Shown: one piece after another, positions 54,901 through 64,000 of the stretch
How positions within the stretch are numbered: position 1 is the first letter of the stretch
Layout: the number at the start of each line of letters is the position of its first letter
DNA from: Linanthus parryae
Lineage: Eukaryota; Streptophyta; Magnoliopsida; Ericales; Polemoniaceae
NCBI GenBank assembly: GCA_023055425.1
Contig: JALGPY010000008.1
Span: 19,565,359 to 19,629,358, forward strand
DNA: 64,000 nt
Direction: 5' to 3'
Position numbers and translations under genes: made by a program
The notes under the pieces: generated by a model
What the model saw: the letters and a program-made list of their open reading frames with translations, nothing else
What the model was told of the DNA's origin: nothing
Databases searched by the model: none

Positions 54901-55053
54901 TACCACTTCATTAGGGAAGTAGTAGCTAAGGGAGATATCACTCTAGAGCATATTCCTACGAATCAGATGTTAGCTGATCCAATGACCAAGCCTCTTCTTA
55001 AGGCTACTTTTGTTGGTCATACTAGGAGTATAGGGTTAGGCAAATGGAGCTAG
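51947..55053 (+). pseudogene. copia pol: protease, integrase, RT, RNase H (broken)
   Basis: Directly after the TAG comes VLDSCASDH, the protease active site with Cys where the family has Gly. A second in-frame TAG lies at 52205-52207 after the protease. The GAG-pre-integrase finger (RWHARLGH...CESCLAGK), HSDVCGP and FIDDHTR follow, then a one-base deletion near 52624 in a T-run shifts the frame. From 52633 the frame is open to 55053: integrase (LRTDRGREYLS, FTPQQNGVAERRNRT), linker, reverse transcriptase with YVDD at 54079-54090, and RNase H (YSDADWGGDLDARKSTSGYV, ALSTMEAEYVA). The 3' two thirds could still give a 800-residue protein. Confidence 0.93.
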
Positions 55054-56334
55054 GTGTCAGACTGATTAGACGTTTTTGAGACATTGATTGATTGGATATT
55101 AGGAATGGATTTGTTATTTATGCTGCATGTTGTTTGATACGTGTATGATATGTTACATTTCCTGTACTAGCTTAGAGCATGTCACGCAGACACTAGGTTG
55201 GCTCACTCACACGAGCAACCGCCTTCGCAATATCCTGGATATGTCTGGGTGTGGCGGAAGATGAGACAGAATCCCGATAAGCGCTGAAAGCCTGCGATAT
55301 GATAAGAGATGCCTATCATACGAGCATATGGCCTATGATAAGAGCTAGATGTCTATCTGTAAAGCTAGGAGCCTGTCAGACGGATTCAACTGTCGCATTG
55401 GAAATAAGTTCCAAGGTGAGGTTGGTTATGGCCAATCGAACATGGTTATTACCCCGAACCATGTATAGTCTGTGTAGAAGAGAAAGCCAGATGCGAGAGC
55501 TGATAATTGTTCACAATAGTGTGACGTCGCAGCACTCGGGCTGGTGGCCATAAGGGCTACCGGATAGACATCTACATAGTGGTCCTTCGCAAGGATAAGA
55601 CATGCGCTCTGATCAGAGTCTAAACACTATGGCGCATATTCCCCCCTGAATAACGCGCGCTTATGAGTGACCATGAGGTGATGAGTAGAATTAGTCCCTG
55701 GGATTCCTCATCGTGTGAGCCTCGTCGATCATAGAAAGATGATTGACACTGTATACCCTTTGTACTTACGTCTGTGTCATGAGGAGACGAGTCGGTGGTG
55801 CTACTTTGGCGTGACACCTTACGGCTATGGATGATTCGGCCTTCCGGACACTGCTGGGAAAGCAGCTGAGCCGAATCTGAGTGACACATGTATGTAAGGA
55901 AAGATTCTCGTTGCATCGCTCTTTATTATCTTCATTGGGCCCACCTGCAAGATCTTATGGGGTCATGTAGGATATGAAAATATAAAGGAGATGTGGACTC
56001 ATTGGAGCATGGCCTTCGGGACATGGCAGGTGCTCATGATCCACGAGATGACAATCGGAGGAATCTGGGGAATACGAGAGTTACAGAGAGCATTATTACT
56101 GATTTATGTTTTAAGGGTGCCTTCCTGCGCTGGCTATACGAGTTTGGTATGTGGATCTCCCGAGAGGGTGCCTTCCCATGCTGGCTATACGAGTTTGGTG
56201 TACGGATCTCCCGAAATGCAGGTACTCTCACCGGTCACACGCCACGGCCACACAATACTCTTTTGTAGATGATAGAAAGTTGGAGATTGATGGAGACTAG
56301 ATGGATTGTGCAACCCCACTGTGCGAGTGGGAGA
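55054..56334 (+). other. Non-coding region between copia pol and 3' LTR
   Basis: No coding frame. It contains short repeats of GATAAGAG(A/C)T around 55300-55350 and a 51-bp tandem duplication at 56115-56216. It ends in the purine-rich AGTGGGAGA (about 56326-56334) that abuts the LTR. Confidence 0.6.
56115..56216. repeat. 51-bp tandem duplication within the copia element
   Basis: GGGTGCCTTCCTGCGCTGGC and GGGTGCCTTCCCATGCTGGC start the two copies (56115-56165, 56166-56216). They differ at a few positions. Confidence 0.85.
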
Positions 56335-56805
56335 TGTTAGCAATTGGTGCGCCCATGTGGGGTGCCCAATGCAATTATCATAACCTTATGGGGTTAGTTG
56401 CACTAATGCACAAACTAGAGGGGTTAGTAGCTAAGGCTCAAACCCTAGGGGTTTATGTGCAAACTTAGGAGAAGTTTTGCCTATATAAGGAGGCAGCCTC
56501 CTACATATTATAATGAGCTATTCTAGAGAATAAAGTTATTCTGTCTAGATTCATACTAGTTGTAGAGAACCCTAGTCTCTCTCCAACTTCATCCAAGGAG
56601 GTGGAACGTGGTGTGGAAATCAGTGTTCGTCCTCGAGATTCACACTAGATTGGTGGGAGCAAGATCAAAGAGGAGGCGCGTGAAAGCAAGCAACACAACG
56701 ATCATCCGCTGCATTAAGGAGCTTAGGAAGACAAGGTAAACACATGAATATTCCGCTTTAATTCATGTTGTAGATCTGAACATGTTAGATCATTCCTGCC
56801 CTTCA
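56335..56805 (+). repeat. 3' LTR of the young copia element
   Basis: Paired with 48848-49318. Confidence 0.95.
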
Positions 56806-56810
56806 TACCC

Positions 56811-58270
56811 AATATGATTACCGGTTACAGCAAGCCCCAGCATGCAGCTATGAACTGGGAGCACTCAACAAATCAAATTAGATAGACCTACCAAACCAAA
56901 TCAAACGGGAGTGACGAACCAGACTCAATCAATGACTACAATGAGAATGAAGCGGCTCCTGACACCATGAGATGGGGGTATATTAGTGTGCTTCTCTGAT
57001 CACTTTGCTCGATCATCTATATCACCTAATGACTTTCAACGCATCTCTTCTAACATCATTTATGAATCACCAATCAAATCGTTCTTCTGGTAAACATCCC
57101 GGTTCTTGAATTGGCCTTCTGTATACTTATCGTGAAAGTGGTATGGTAAAAAATTAGACTTCTTGTGCAGAATCGCTAAAAAACCAATAAGAAAAAACGT
57201 CTCGAGTAATAAGATCATAACCTCTATTTGAAAGCACAAAATCACCTGTTTTCTTCACTTAAATTACAGATAACTCAGTAAAAGACTTAAATGTGTCGTC
57301 AACTAGCAAACCCTTGAACTATAAAGCAAGAGAATTTCAAATATCATAGTAGTAACTGATAAAAATCCTTTAAACGAATTTTAGTAGTGAATCTGTTGAA
57401 AAGATCCGTTTCATGATCATACAGGATATTCATTTTGTGAAACCCGATATGAAAAAGAGAAGATTAGATTCCGCGACAGTTTCAGAAGAGATGCAAAATT
57501 TAATTACCAAAACAAATCAAAGAACTTGGCTTGGGTTTTTGATTTACACCTGCACTAAAAATAGAGTAAATCAGTGATATCAGTGGATTGTTTTTATTTC
57601 CATACTTTAATATTACTATGGAATCTTAGAACAACAAGACTCATGAAACTTGTACTACGGAAGTATCAAAATTTTACTTGCTTGAATCCATCCTATGCTA
57701 TTATGAGGGCACAATTCTTAAAAGTTCACATAAGTAACCCAGTATTTCATGTTTACATACATGTGAATATGACACGGAAATAATGGAAGAGATGAATACC
57801 AATCAAATGACAAATATGAAGCTCTACATGAGATACTAAGAAAACAGAGGAGACAGAATGAATATTGGATATAACTAATCTAAAACGACTTCTTACGATT
57901 TCATACACCAAAAAGTAAAAAGCGCGCAGAGGGCCGTTGCTCTGATGCCACGGTGGAGACCTGCTGGACCTTCCGTCCGCGACATAAACCCCATGGCGTG
58001 TCGTACGCCAATGGATTTGATCGGATTGGAGCCGAGAACTTGCATATGAGTCTAGATAGTGTCAAGAACACAGCCATGTGCTTGATTGACCTGGTACAAT
58101 GGTTCAATATTTTCTCGTATTGCAGGGTCAGAGAATGACCCAAGTGAATAGTCTTAATTTAGCAGAGGCATTTTGTAATTAAAAATTTTAGATATGTAAT
58201 TTTGTAATAAGTGATCTTAGGAATATCTCCAAAGAAGATCTGCCGACCTAGGGTTTGCCTTTTCTTCTTC
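56811..58270. other. Spacer; possible copia primer-binding relic near 57945
   Basis: No gene is supported. On the minus strand TGGCATCAGAGCAACGG (about 57934-57950) resembles a primer binding site for initiator tRNA-Met and may mark the edge of an old LTR element. The frames on either strand at 57901-58143 have no recognisable domain. Confidence 0.35.
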
Positions 58271-58278
58271 TATAAATA
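58271..58278 (+). promoter_or_regulatory. TATA box of kelch copy 3
   Basis: TATAAATA lies 61 bp before the start codon, leaving room for a short 5' leader. Confidence 0.6.
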
Positions 58279-58338
58279 TGAACGCCATAGTAGACTCAAA
58301 TCGCATCAAAATCCATCCTCGGTCGCAAAAATCAATCC

Positions 58339-60395
58339 ATGGCGCTGGTAAAGAAAATATGGGTGAAGAAGAATAAGGGTTTAGAAGGCAACAGGGTATC
58401 ATTATCATCATCAGAGAAGGAGAAGAAGAAACTGTTGTATGCGTTCGTTTCGCACAATGGGTGCAACCCTTACGCTTACAGCCTCTTTGCCCTGGACATC
58501 CCCAGTCCCGGCACCATCGTCAAAACCAACACCACCACCCTCACAAGAATCACGGAGCACGCGGTGGACGGCGAGGTGGTATGGACACAAAGGGAGGAAA
58601 TCTCTTCAGTAACTCAACCAGAAGCATCTCATGTAGTTCCCCTCCTACGGTTCCCTCATGAGGATCATTGGCCGCAGGAGGGTATGAGATGCATTCGCCT
58701 CGATTCCAAGCTCTACTTCCTCGGAGGAAAGCGAGGCGAACAACGATTCCCCAGAGAAGTATATGTTTTGGATATGTCAAAGTCACATGAGGAGATAGTA
58801 CCACCCTCCATGAGAGATGAGCCGAGAAAAGTATTGAAACGTGTCGCGAGTATGAATACAGGTAAAATCAACCTGGTATCGTTTGTGGCTGATGGTAAGA
58901 TATTCGTGGTGTCCGGCTTCAAGAAGTGTCCTCAAACAGGCGTGGAATTTAGCCAATTCGAGATATTCAACCCGTCTGCAGGCGGTGATGGTGGTGGTGA
59001 GTGGGAGGTGGCTCAACATCCCCCACCTTTCGAAAACGCGTATGTCTTTCCCCCTTTGGTGGTCGACCGCACCGTCTTCTTTGTGTGTGTGGAGAAGGAG
59101 AAGAGGTTCAGCTACGGCATAGACTCCATCCTTGTGCGTGAGGAGAGGAAGAGAAAGGAGGAGGATAAGATGTTCACCTTCTGCTACGACATAGACTCGG
59201 GCAACTGGTCCCGCTATAGTCCTATGGCTCGTTTCGGTTGCAGTCCTCAGGACCTCCTGTCCATGTCGCGTGGTGAGGTTGTTGGGGAAACGCTATGGGA
59301 TGTTCATTACTTCCCCAAGTCTCCTGAGGTGCCTGTTGCTGTCCGATTAGATATCAGCGAGAGGAAGAAGAAGAATAAGCGGAAGGACATGAAGTTTTTC
59401 AAGGATGTTTTCAGGTATTACATTGAGCATCCAGCAGGTTCGGTTCTGACACGCTTAGGGGCATCAAAAGAAGAAGATAGCCCCCTCTCTAGCCGCCTCT
59501 GTTTCCTGCAGGTTGAAGATTTTCATGGTTCGGTTCCTGGTGAACGTAGAATGAGTGTCATACTATTTGATGTACATGGAGGAAGAGACGACTCACCGAA
59601 ATTCCTCACTTGTGCACATTACTTTGCCGAGGAACACGATTTTTCTCCCAGCTATCATCTCAAGGATGCCCACATTGTAAGTCTCTCCTCCTAGATACCT
59701 TCTTAATTGGATGGTTGTATGTATGTATGCCCGTAGTTAGTTGGTATGCTCTCTTTGTTTTTGTTGATAATATGTTTTGGCATTGAAACATATATATCAA
59801 TGCCCTGTTGGGGTCCCTCTATTTGTTTCATTATTTCCTTTGCTTTGAGTCGTGCTGCATTTTCTATCTCTCTTTAAGCTCTTGCAGTACTTGATGTGAT
59901 GTGAAGTTGCATGCTAGCTTCAACCTCTTTTAATCCAAACGGTTTCTTGCACTTTGTAACACCATGAATTCACTTTGGCGAAACTATGTATCCTCTATGT
60001 CACGTTAGCCACAAAGTATAATCAAATGATGTAGATTACTAGTTTAACTCGGTAAAATATGTTCTGATCCTTGCTGCAACTGTTTCAAGCAGTGTTTGAA
60101 CGCATGCCACTGCTTTCAAGTGTCCCGTCATCAATCAGCCCATTAAAGGCAAATGGAATTTCGAGATTTGAATGAGTAGTTCTCTGTTTTGTGCTTCATT
60201 CCCAACTTCAATTCACACATGTGATCTCATTTACAAATGTTGTCACTCTTCACAACAGATATGATTCAGTGTCTTATGTTTCCTGCAAATAATTGTGTTT
60301 TTTTTAATTTTATCTGTATCTTATCTCTTCCTTTACGATTTATCCTCTTAAACTTATCGTTCTTATAATTCATGGTTATGCTTACTAGGTCTGAA
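58339..60395 (+). CDS. Kelch-like beta-propeller protein, copy 3
   Basis: Two exons: 58339-59676 and 60390 onward. The donor GTAAGT follows DAHI, the acceptor is GCTTACTAG, and the stop TGA follows one valine codon, giving 447 residues. It is collinear with copy 1: a basic and Ser-rich N-terminus, LLYAFVSHNGCNPYAYSLFA, kelch-type strands LYFLGGKRG...VYVLDM, VADGKIFVVSGF, FEIFNPSA, FCYDIDSGNWSRYSPMARFG and VVGETLWDV. It lacks the long Glu and Ala tracts of copy 1 but has a Lys/Glu-rich insert (VREERKRKEEDK). No F-box. The intron is 713 bp against 126 bp in copy 1, and much of it matches the flank of copy 2. The partner and role are unknown; it is the least damaged member of the family here. 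Confidence 0.83.
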
Positions 60396-60424
60396 GCAGT
60401 GCTTGGTTGAGCTTGCACAATGTC

Positions 60425-60880
60425 AGTAAGTTCTGAGTAAGTTCTCTGATGAATTGATCTGGTTCGTGCATATTCTGTGATTTCACAATGGATAGTGACA
60501 CCCCTCTTCCGAACTTTAGGCCATGAACTTGTCTTATCAGTTGGTAATTAGAGAGCGAGGAACTCATCATGTGTGGCGGGCATGTGCAAGCGCGAAGATA
60601 CATTCTCCCGGAGTTGAAAGTAGTGAAATGTTCAATAGTTTAGCAAATACAAAACGTAGGACTAGTGGGGGTATTTTTGAAAGCAAAAAGTCGCACTCCC
60701 CCGAACATGAATAATATATCGCATTCCTGCTCCTATTTTGGTCAGGTTCTTTATGAAAAGTATAATTTGATTCCTCGTAGTAACTAATAGTATTTGAAAT
60801 TTGTGCTATGTGTCCGCTTCTCAGACGGATCTGTCTTTCTACTTCAGGCTTATTCGGCCAATGTGCAATTTGATCTGTAT
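60425..60880. repeat. Segmental duplication downstream of kelch copy 3 (pairs with 34970-35400)
   Basis: Collinear with the flank of copy 1, including GGCGGGCATGTGCAAGCGCG and AGGACTAGTGGGGGTATTTT. A 45-bp stretch here (about 60677-60720, AAAGTCGCACTCCCCCGAAC) has no counterpart in copy 1. Confidence 0.8.
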
Positions 60881-61039
60881 CACTAATATCTCTAAGAACA
60901 TGATAAGGTAATATCACCATGACATGGCACTTTGTGATTGAGCTATGAATACAAATTGGTTTCGGTTGTCGTAAATGCAGTACATTGGCTTTGAAGACTA
61001 AATGCGTGTAAGTGCTCCTAACAAATAACTATGAAAGGG

Positions 61040-61316
61040 ATAACTGGCAAAAGGAATTTCAAGAAGAGCCCAAGTATAACACCAAAAGAAATTATAAATT
61101 TATGCATATACAAATATAAGTGAACAAATTATACAATGTTGGATAACCTACAAAGACATCATTCATGCGACTTTTCAGTTTCAAGACTTCGAATTTACAC
61201 ATGGGAAAAGTGCAGATCATTTGCTTTTATTTCAGTTTCAGGACCTTAATTTATCACGTACAAGAACATTTAAACTTACACAATTAGAAATCTCCACATG
61301 AACAAACTCCATCTCC
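61040..61316 (-). pseudogene. Inverted fragment of the PPR gene 3' end
   Basis: On the minus strand 61316-61284 reads GDGVCSCGDF and a stop, matching the last ten residues of the PPR protein at 20240-22270 (DGNCSCGDF). The following bases to about 61040 match the PPR 3' flank at 22271-22500 (AGGTCCTGAAACTGAAA, AAGCAAATGATCTGCACTTT, GGTTATCCAACATTGTA) with scattered changes. Upstream of the last codons the homology stops abruptly, so no gene is encoded. Confidence 0.88.
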
Positions 61317-61329
61317 TAGAGTTGTTGAA

Positions 61330-64000
61330 CTCTTCAGATTCTGTCTCAAGGCGTTTCTTTTCAATCTTGTAATGGAAAGGATAAGAAAGGAGATAGCTTG
61401 ATATGAGTAATTGAGTGAGCAGATACCCAATACTGGAAATAGTAGCTACAGCGGCATTTTTTTTACAACGTGTTGTTTAATGCTCTATTTGGTACTCTGT
61501 TACATCGTTTCATTTAATGTTGTTCTTAGTTACACCTTTTACAACGATAAATTTTATTAATGCTACAAATTTACAGGGTTAAGATTGATAATGCTGTATA
61601 TTGACTGGGTTAAAAGTTTAATGATGTAATTTTGGACCCCAGTTGCAGCGTTTTTCTAACAATACTGTAATTGCGCCATGTCAAAAAACCCAACAGCTCT
61701 ACGATTAACGCGGCTATCAAAAGGCTTCATCCTCCCCAAATTCACCACGGCGAATTTTAGGCGCCTCATCAAATTGTTGAGCGCCAATTCTTATCCTGAG
61801 AAATTTCACCCCCAAATAGCCCGAATTGGAGTAGCGCTAACACAGGAGACTCTCGAGCAACCCTTAGAATGCAGGAAACGATTTCTAAATCGAGGGAGGT
61901 TGATAATTGAACAGTCGAGCAACGATTGAGCCCGAATCGGAGTAACCCTAGCACAGGTTCCTCTCTCTCTTCTCATGCAGTGTTTCAAGCATATAAAACG
62001 ATTGAGTGCAAACAGAGGGGTAAATCGTTCTGGGTGGGGTGGACAGGATAGATGGTTTGTTGACTGAATCGCAGGTAACTGGTTGGGTTTACGGCAGCTT
62101 TCAAGTTCTCATAACATTTGTATCCTATTTGCTTGTAGGCTGTAGAGACATGCCCTATTTTCTTGTAGACTGTAGATGTTACTTGAGATTTTCCCTAGCC
62201 ACTCCTGCAAGTCTTAGGGCTGCTACTAATCTTGTAGAGGGAATTGGTTAGGCTCATACTGATGTCACTCTTTGGTCAAATATTAAGTCCAAATCCTTGA
62301 CAGGTTTGGAGTCTGAGGCTCTTTTGGTAACCTTAGATTTAGTTGATTTCTCTTTGTTTAGCCGAGACCGTATCTTGTTTCATTTCTATACTTCTATTGT
62401 TGTTAAATCCTTTCTGGGTTTCCAGAGATGGCAACAAGTAGATAAAAGAAAAAATAGTATATTGATGAACATTAAACATTAATTTAATCTATGTTAGTAT
62501 TTTAAATAATTTTCAGACCAAATAAAAGAAAATTATTTGATCCAATGCAGACCCATGATCCCCAAAGACGGCAGACCACAAACCCTTAGTTTCTTCTTCT
62601 TCTTCCCCTCAATGTTAACACAGGAAGTGCAAGTGGCATCTAGTGTCAGGCCTCTTCTTTTCCTCTGACTGTTGGTTAAGAGCTTGACATGCTTAACAGA
62701 CCAAAATGAATACGATAAGTTTTGAAGGCAATTTGAGTTTCCAAATCCACTCCTTGGGTTCATTATCATTTTGTTCCTTAGTAAGAAGCTCGTGCACAAT
62801 CTTAGAAGAGAAGTTGCCACTTTTATGAGTCTGCAAGAGCGTATGTCTCGTATCTTCCGTCGTACCGAAAGGAAAAGAGTGTATGTCTCGGGGGAGGTCA
62901 CGATTTTGTTTCTGAATATTCCCTATGTCATTTTTATCTTGCCCGTCAATTGTATTTCTATCCTATGCAGGCCAAATTCCATTTTGATATTATTTCACCT
63001 TGAAATTTCATCAATGGTTTGGTTTCCTCTATGTAGCAATCAGTACAGATGGAGATACTTCTTCCACCCCCAACGACCCATTTGATTCCTTTAGCAAGGG
63101 CTTCTCTTGTTCTAATCATACCCCTCCAGACTTTGTAGGCTCTAAAATATTATAGACCAATTAAAAAAGTTATGATAACTAAGATATTTGGTTCTTAAGC
63201 ATTGAGTCCGCAAGTGGATCAGGTTCCGACCAAGCTGCATTAAAATGACCAATTTATTTTTTCTAGTTTACCTACTCCCAAGCCATCCATTTTTCTTAGT
63301 TTTGCGAACATTTTCTTGATTGATGAGATGGATTTTTTTTCTTTTGTTCAAAAGTGTCACCCTTTTTGGTTAACCTGGTCCAAGTCCAACTTCTTGCAAA
63401 TTCTCTCCCGATGTCATTGGTTCAATGGTTTCCATCACTTACCTGCTATATCATCGAGAACGTCAGAAGTTGAGTTCCTGGGAATGAACGAGCCGCTCTC
63501 TATGAATGAGTCATATCTTGAATAATGTTTGAATATGTAGTACTAATTGCTTGTTTGAGTATTGATTAGCATAACTGATCATGCTTAGGACTTTATTGAA
63601 TGTGTTTAAGTAAGGTGTGATGTTGTGTTTTAGACTAATTACAAAGTACTTTGTGTGCAATTACTTGTACACACTGCTCAAGCTCCTACTGGCCAGTAAC
63701 TTTAGATGGGTCATTCTATGGTTAAAATCATATTAGACCACTGTTATAGTGGGGAAAGGAGACCGAAAGGAGAATGTTAGGTTCAGATGTGGTTTGCTAC
63801 ATGAGAGTTCAAGAAGAAAGAGGGGAAAGGGAAATAGGAAGATAAAGACGAGGAAATCAAGCTGTCCAGAGAAAACCATAAAATCACATCCATAACTTGA
63901 CATTTTCATGTAGATATGCATATATTTAAGCCTATATGACTTACTTTCTCACTTAGGACCATAAAGTTGGCCAGTAAGCTGAATTACTAAATGGAACTGA
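61330..64000. other. Unassigned sequence, no gene seen
   Basis: Short frames on both strands only. A 28-bp motif GCCCGAATTGGAGTAGCGCT...CACAGG is repeated with changes at 61818 and 61930. The stretch 62760-62900 has a codon-like run (KKLVHNLRREVATFMSLQER) but no domain I can name. Confidence 0.4.

Larger units (their letters stand above)
48848..56805 (+). mobile_element. Young Ty1/copia retrotransposon, 7958 bp
   Basis: Two 471-bp LTRs (48848-49318, 56335-56805) differ at about five positions (roughly 1 percent). TACCC is duplicated on both sides (48843-48847, 56806-56810). The order is LTR, primer binding site, a long 1.7-kb untranslated leader, gag, protease, integrase, RT, RNase H, a 1.3-kb non-coding stretch, polypurine tract and LTR. 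Despite its youth it carries two in-frame stops and one frameshift, so it can move only with help. Confidence 0.97.

Noticed and set aside
55991..56272. Two overlapping frames of about 92 codons near the copia 3' LTR
   Set aside because: They span a 51-bp tandem duplication whose period is a multiple of three, which keeps frames open by chance. There is no domain, and they lie in the usual non-coding region after pol.
57901..58143. Small frames on both strands before kelch copy 3
   Set aside because: There is no homology and no start context. The neighbourhood looks like an old LTR edge.

Overview
This is a stretch of nuclear DNA from a flowering plant, most likely a eudicot. The signs are a DYW-type PPR gene, an intronless plant-type ribonucleotide reductase small subunit gene, a nuclear tRNA-Leu, plant LINE, Ty1/copia, Mutator, hAT and Harbinger elements, and AT-rich spacers. 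I cannot name the species. Most of the window is transposable-element DNA. The cellular genes I can support are RNR2 (11161-12155, +), tRNA-Leu(AAG) (12464-12544, +), a PPR-DYW gene (20240-22270, +), and a three-member family of kelch-like beta-propeller genes: copy 1 at 33437-34936 (+), copy 2 broken at 38185-44406 (-), and copy 3 at 58339-60395 (+).

Layout. 1-4.7 kb: an L1-type LINE on the minus strand whose 3' end lies off the left edge. 5.7-11.06 kb: a cluster of DNA transposons (a foldback element with one arm duplicated in tandem, a Harbinger MITE, a hAT element with an 8-bp target site duplication, and a Mutator-like element ending inside the RNR2 core promoter). 11-12.6 kb: RNR2 and tRNA-Leu. 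13-19.5 kb: a second, 5'-truncated LINE split by a 2.65-kb solo LTR. 20-22.3 kb: the PPR gene, followed by about 3 kb without a recognisable gene. 25.4-31.3 kb: MITEs, a LINE relic, a plant-mobile-domain-like relic and an LTR-like block. 31.3-44.8 kb: two kelch-like copies in inverted orientation inside a segmental duplication; copy 1 carries an upstream 1.6-kb Mutator element and copy 2 is split by a 4.9-kb Ty1/copia element. 45-48.8 kb: a hAT MITE, the 3' end of another LTR element and AT-rich spacer. 48.8-56.8 kb: a young 8-kb Ty1/copia element. 58.3-61.3 kb: kelch copy 3, its duplicated downstream flank, and an inverted fragment of the PPR gene's 3' end. 61.3-64 kb: nothing I can assign.

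The genes do not form a pathway. What links them is structural. The kelch family and the PPR 3' end were spread by segmental duplication, and transposons then landed in a promoter (RNR2), in a coding region (kelch copy 2) and in one another. Most insertions carry readable target site duplications, so their order can be worked out. The strongest leads are the Mutator insertion whose target site duplication contains the RNR2 TATA box, the disrupted kelch paralogue, and a dense array of ACGT-core motifs in the untranslated leader of the young copia element.
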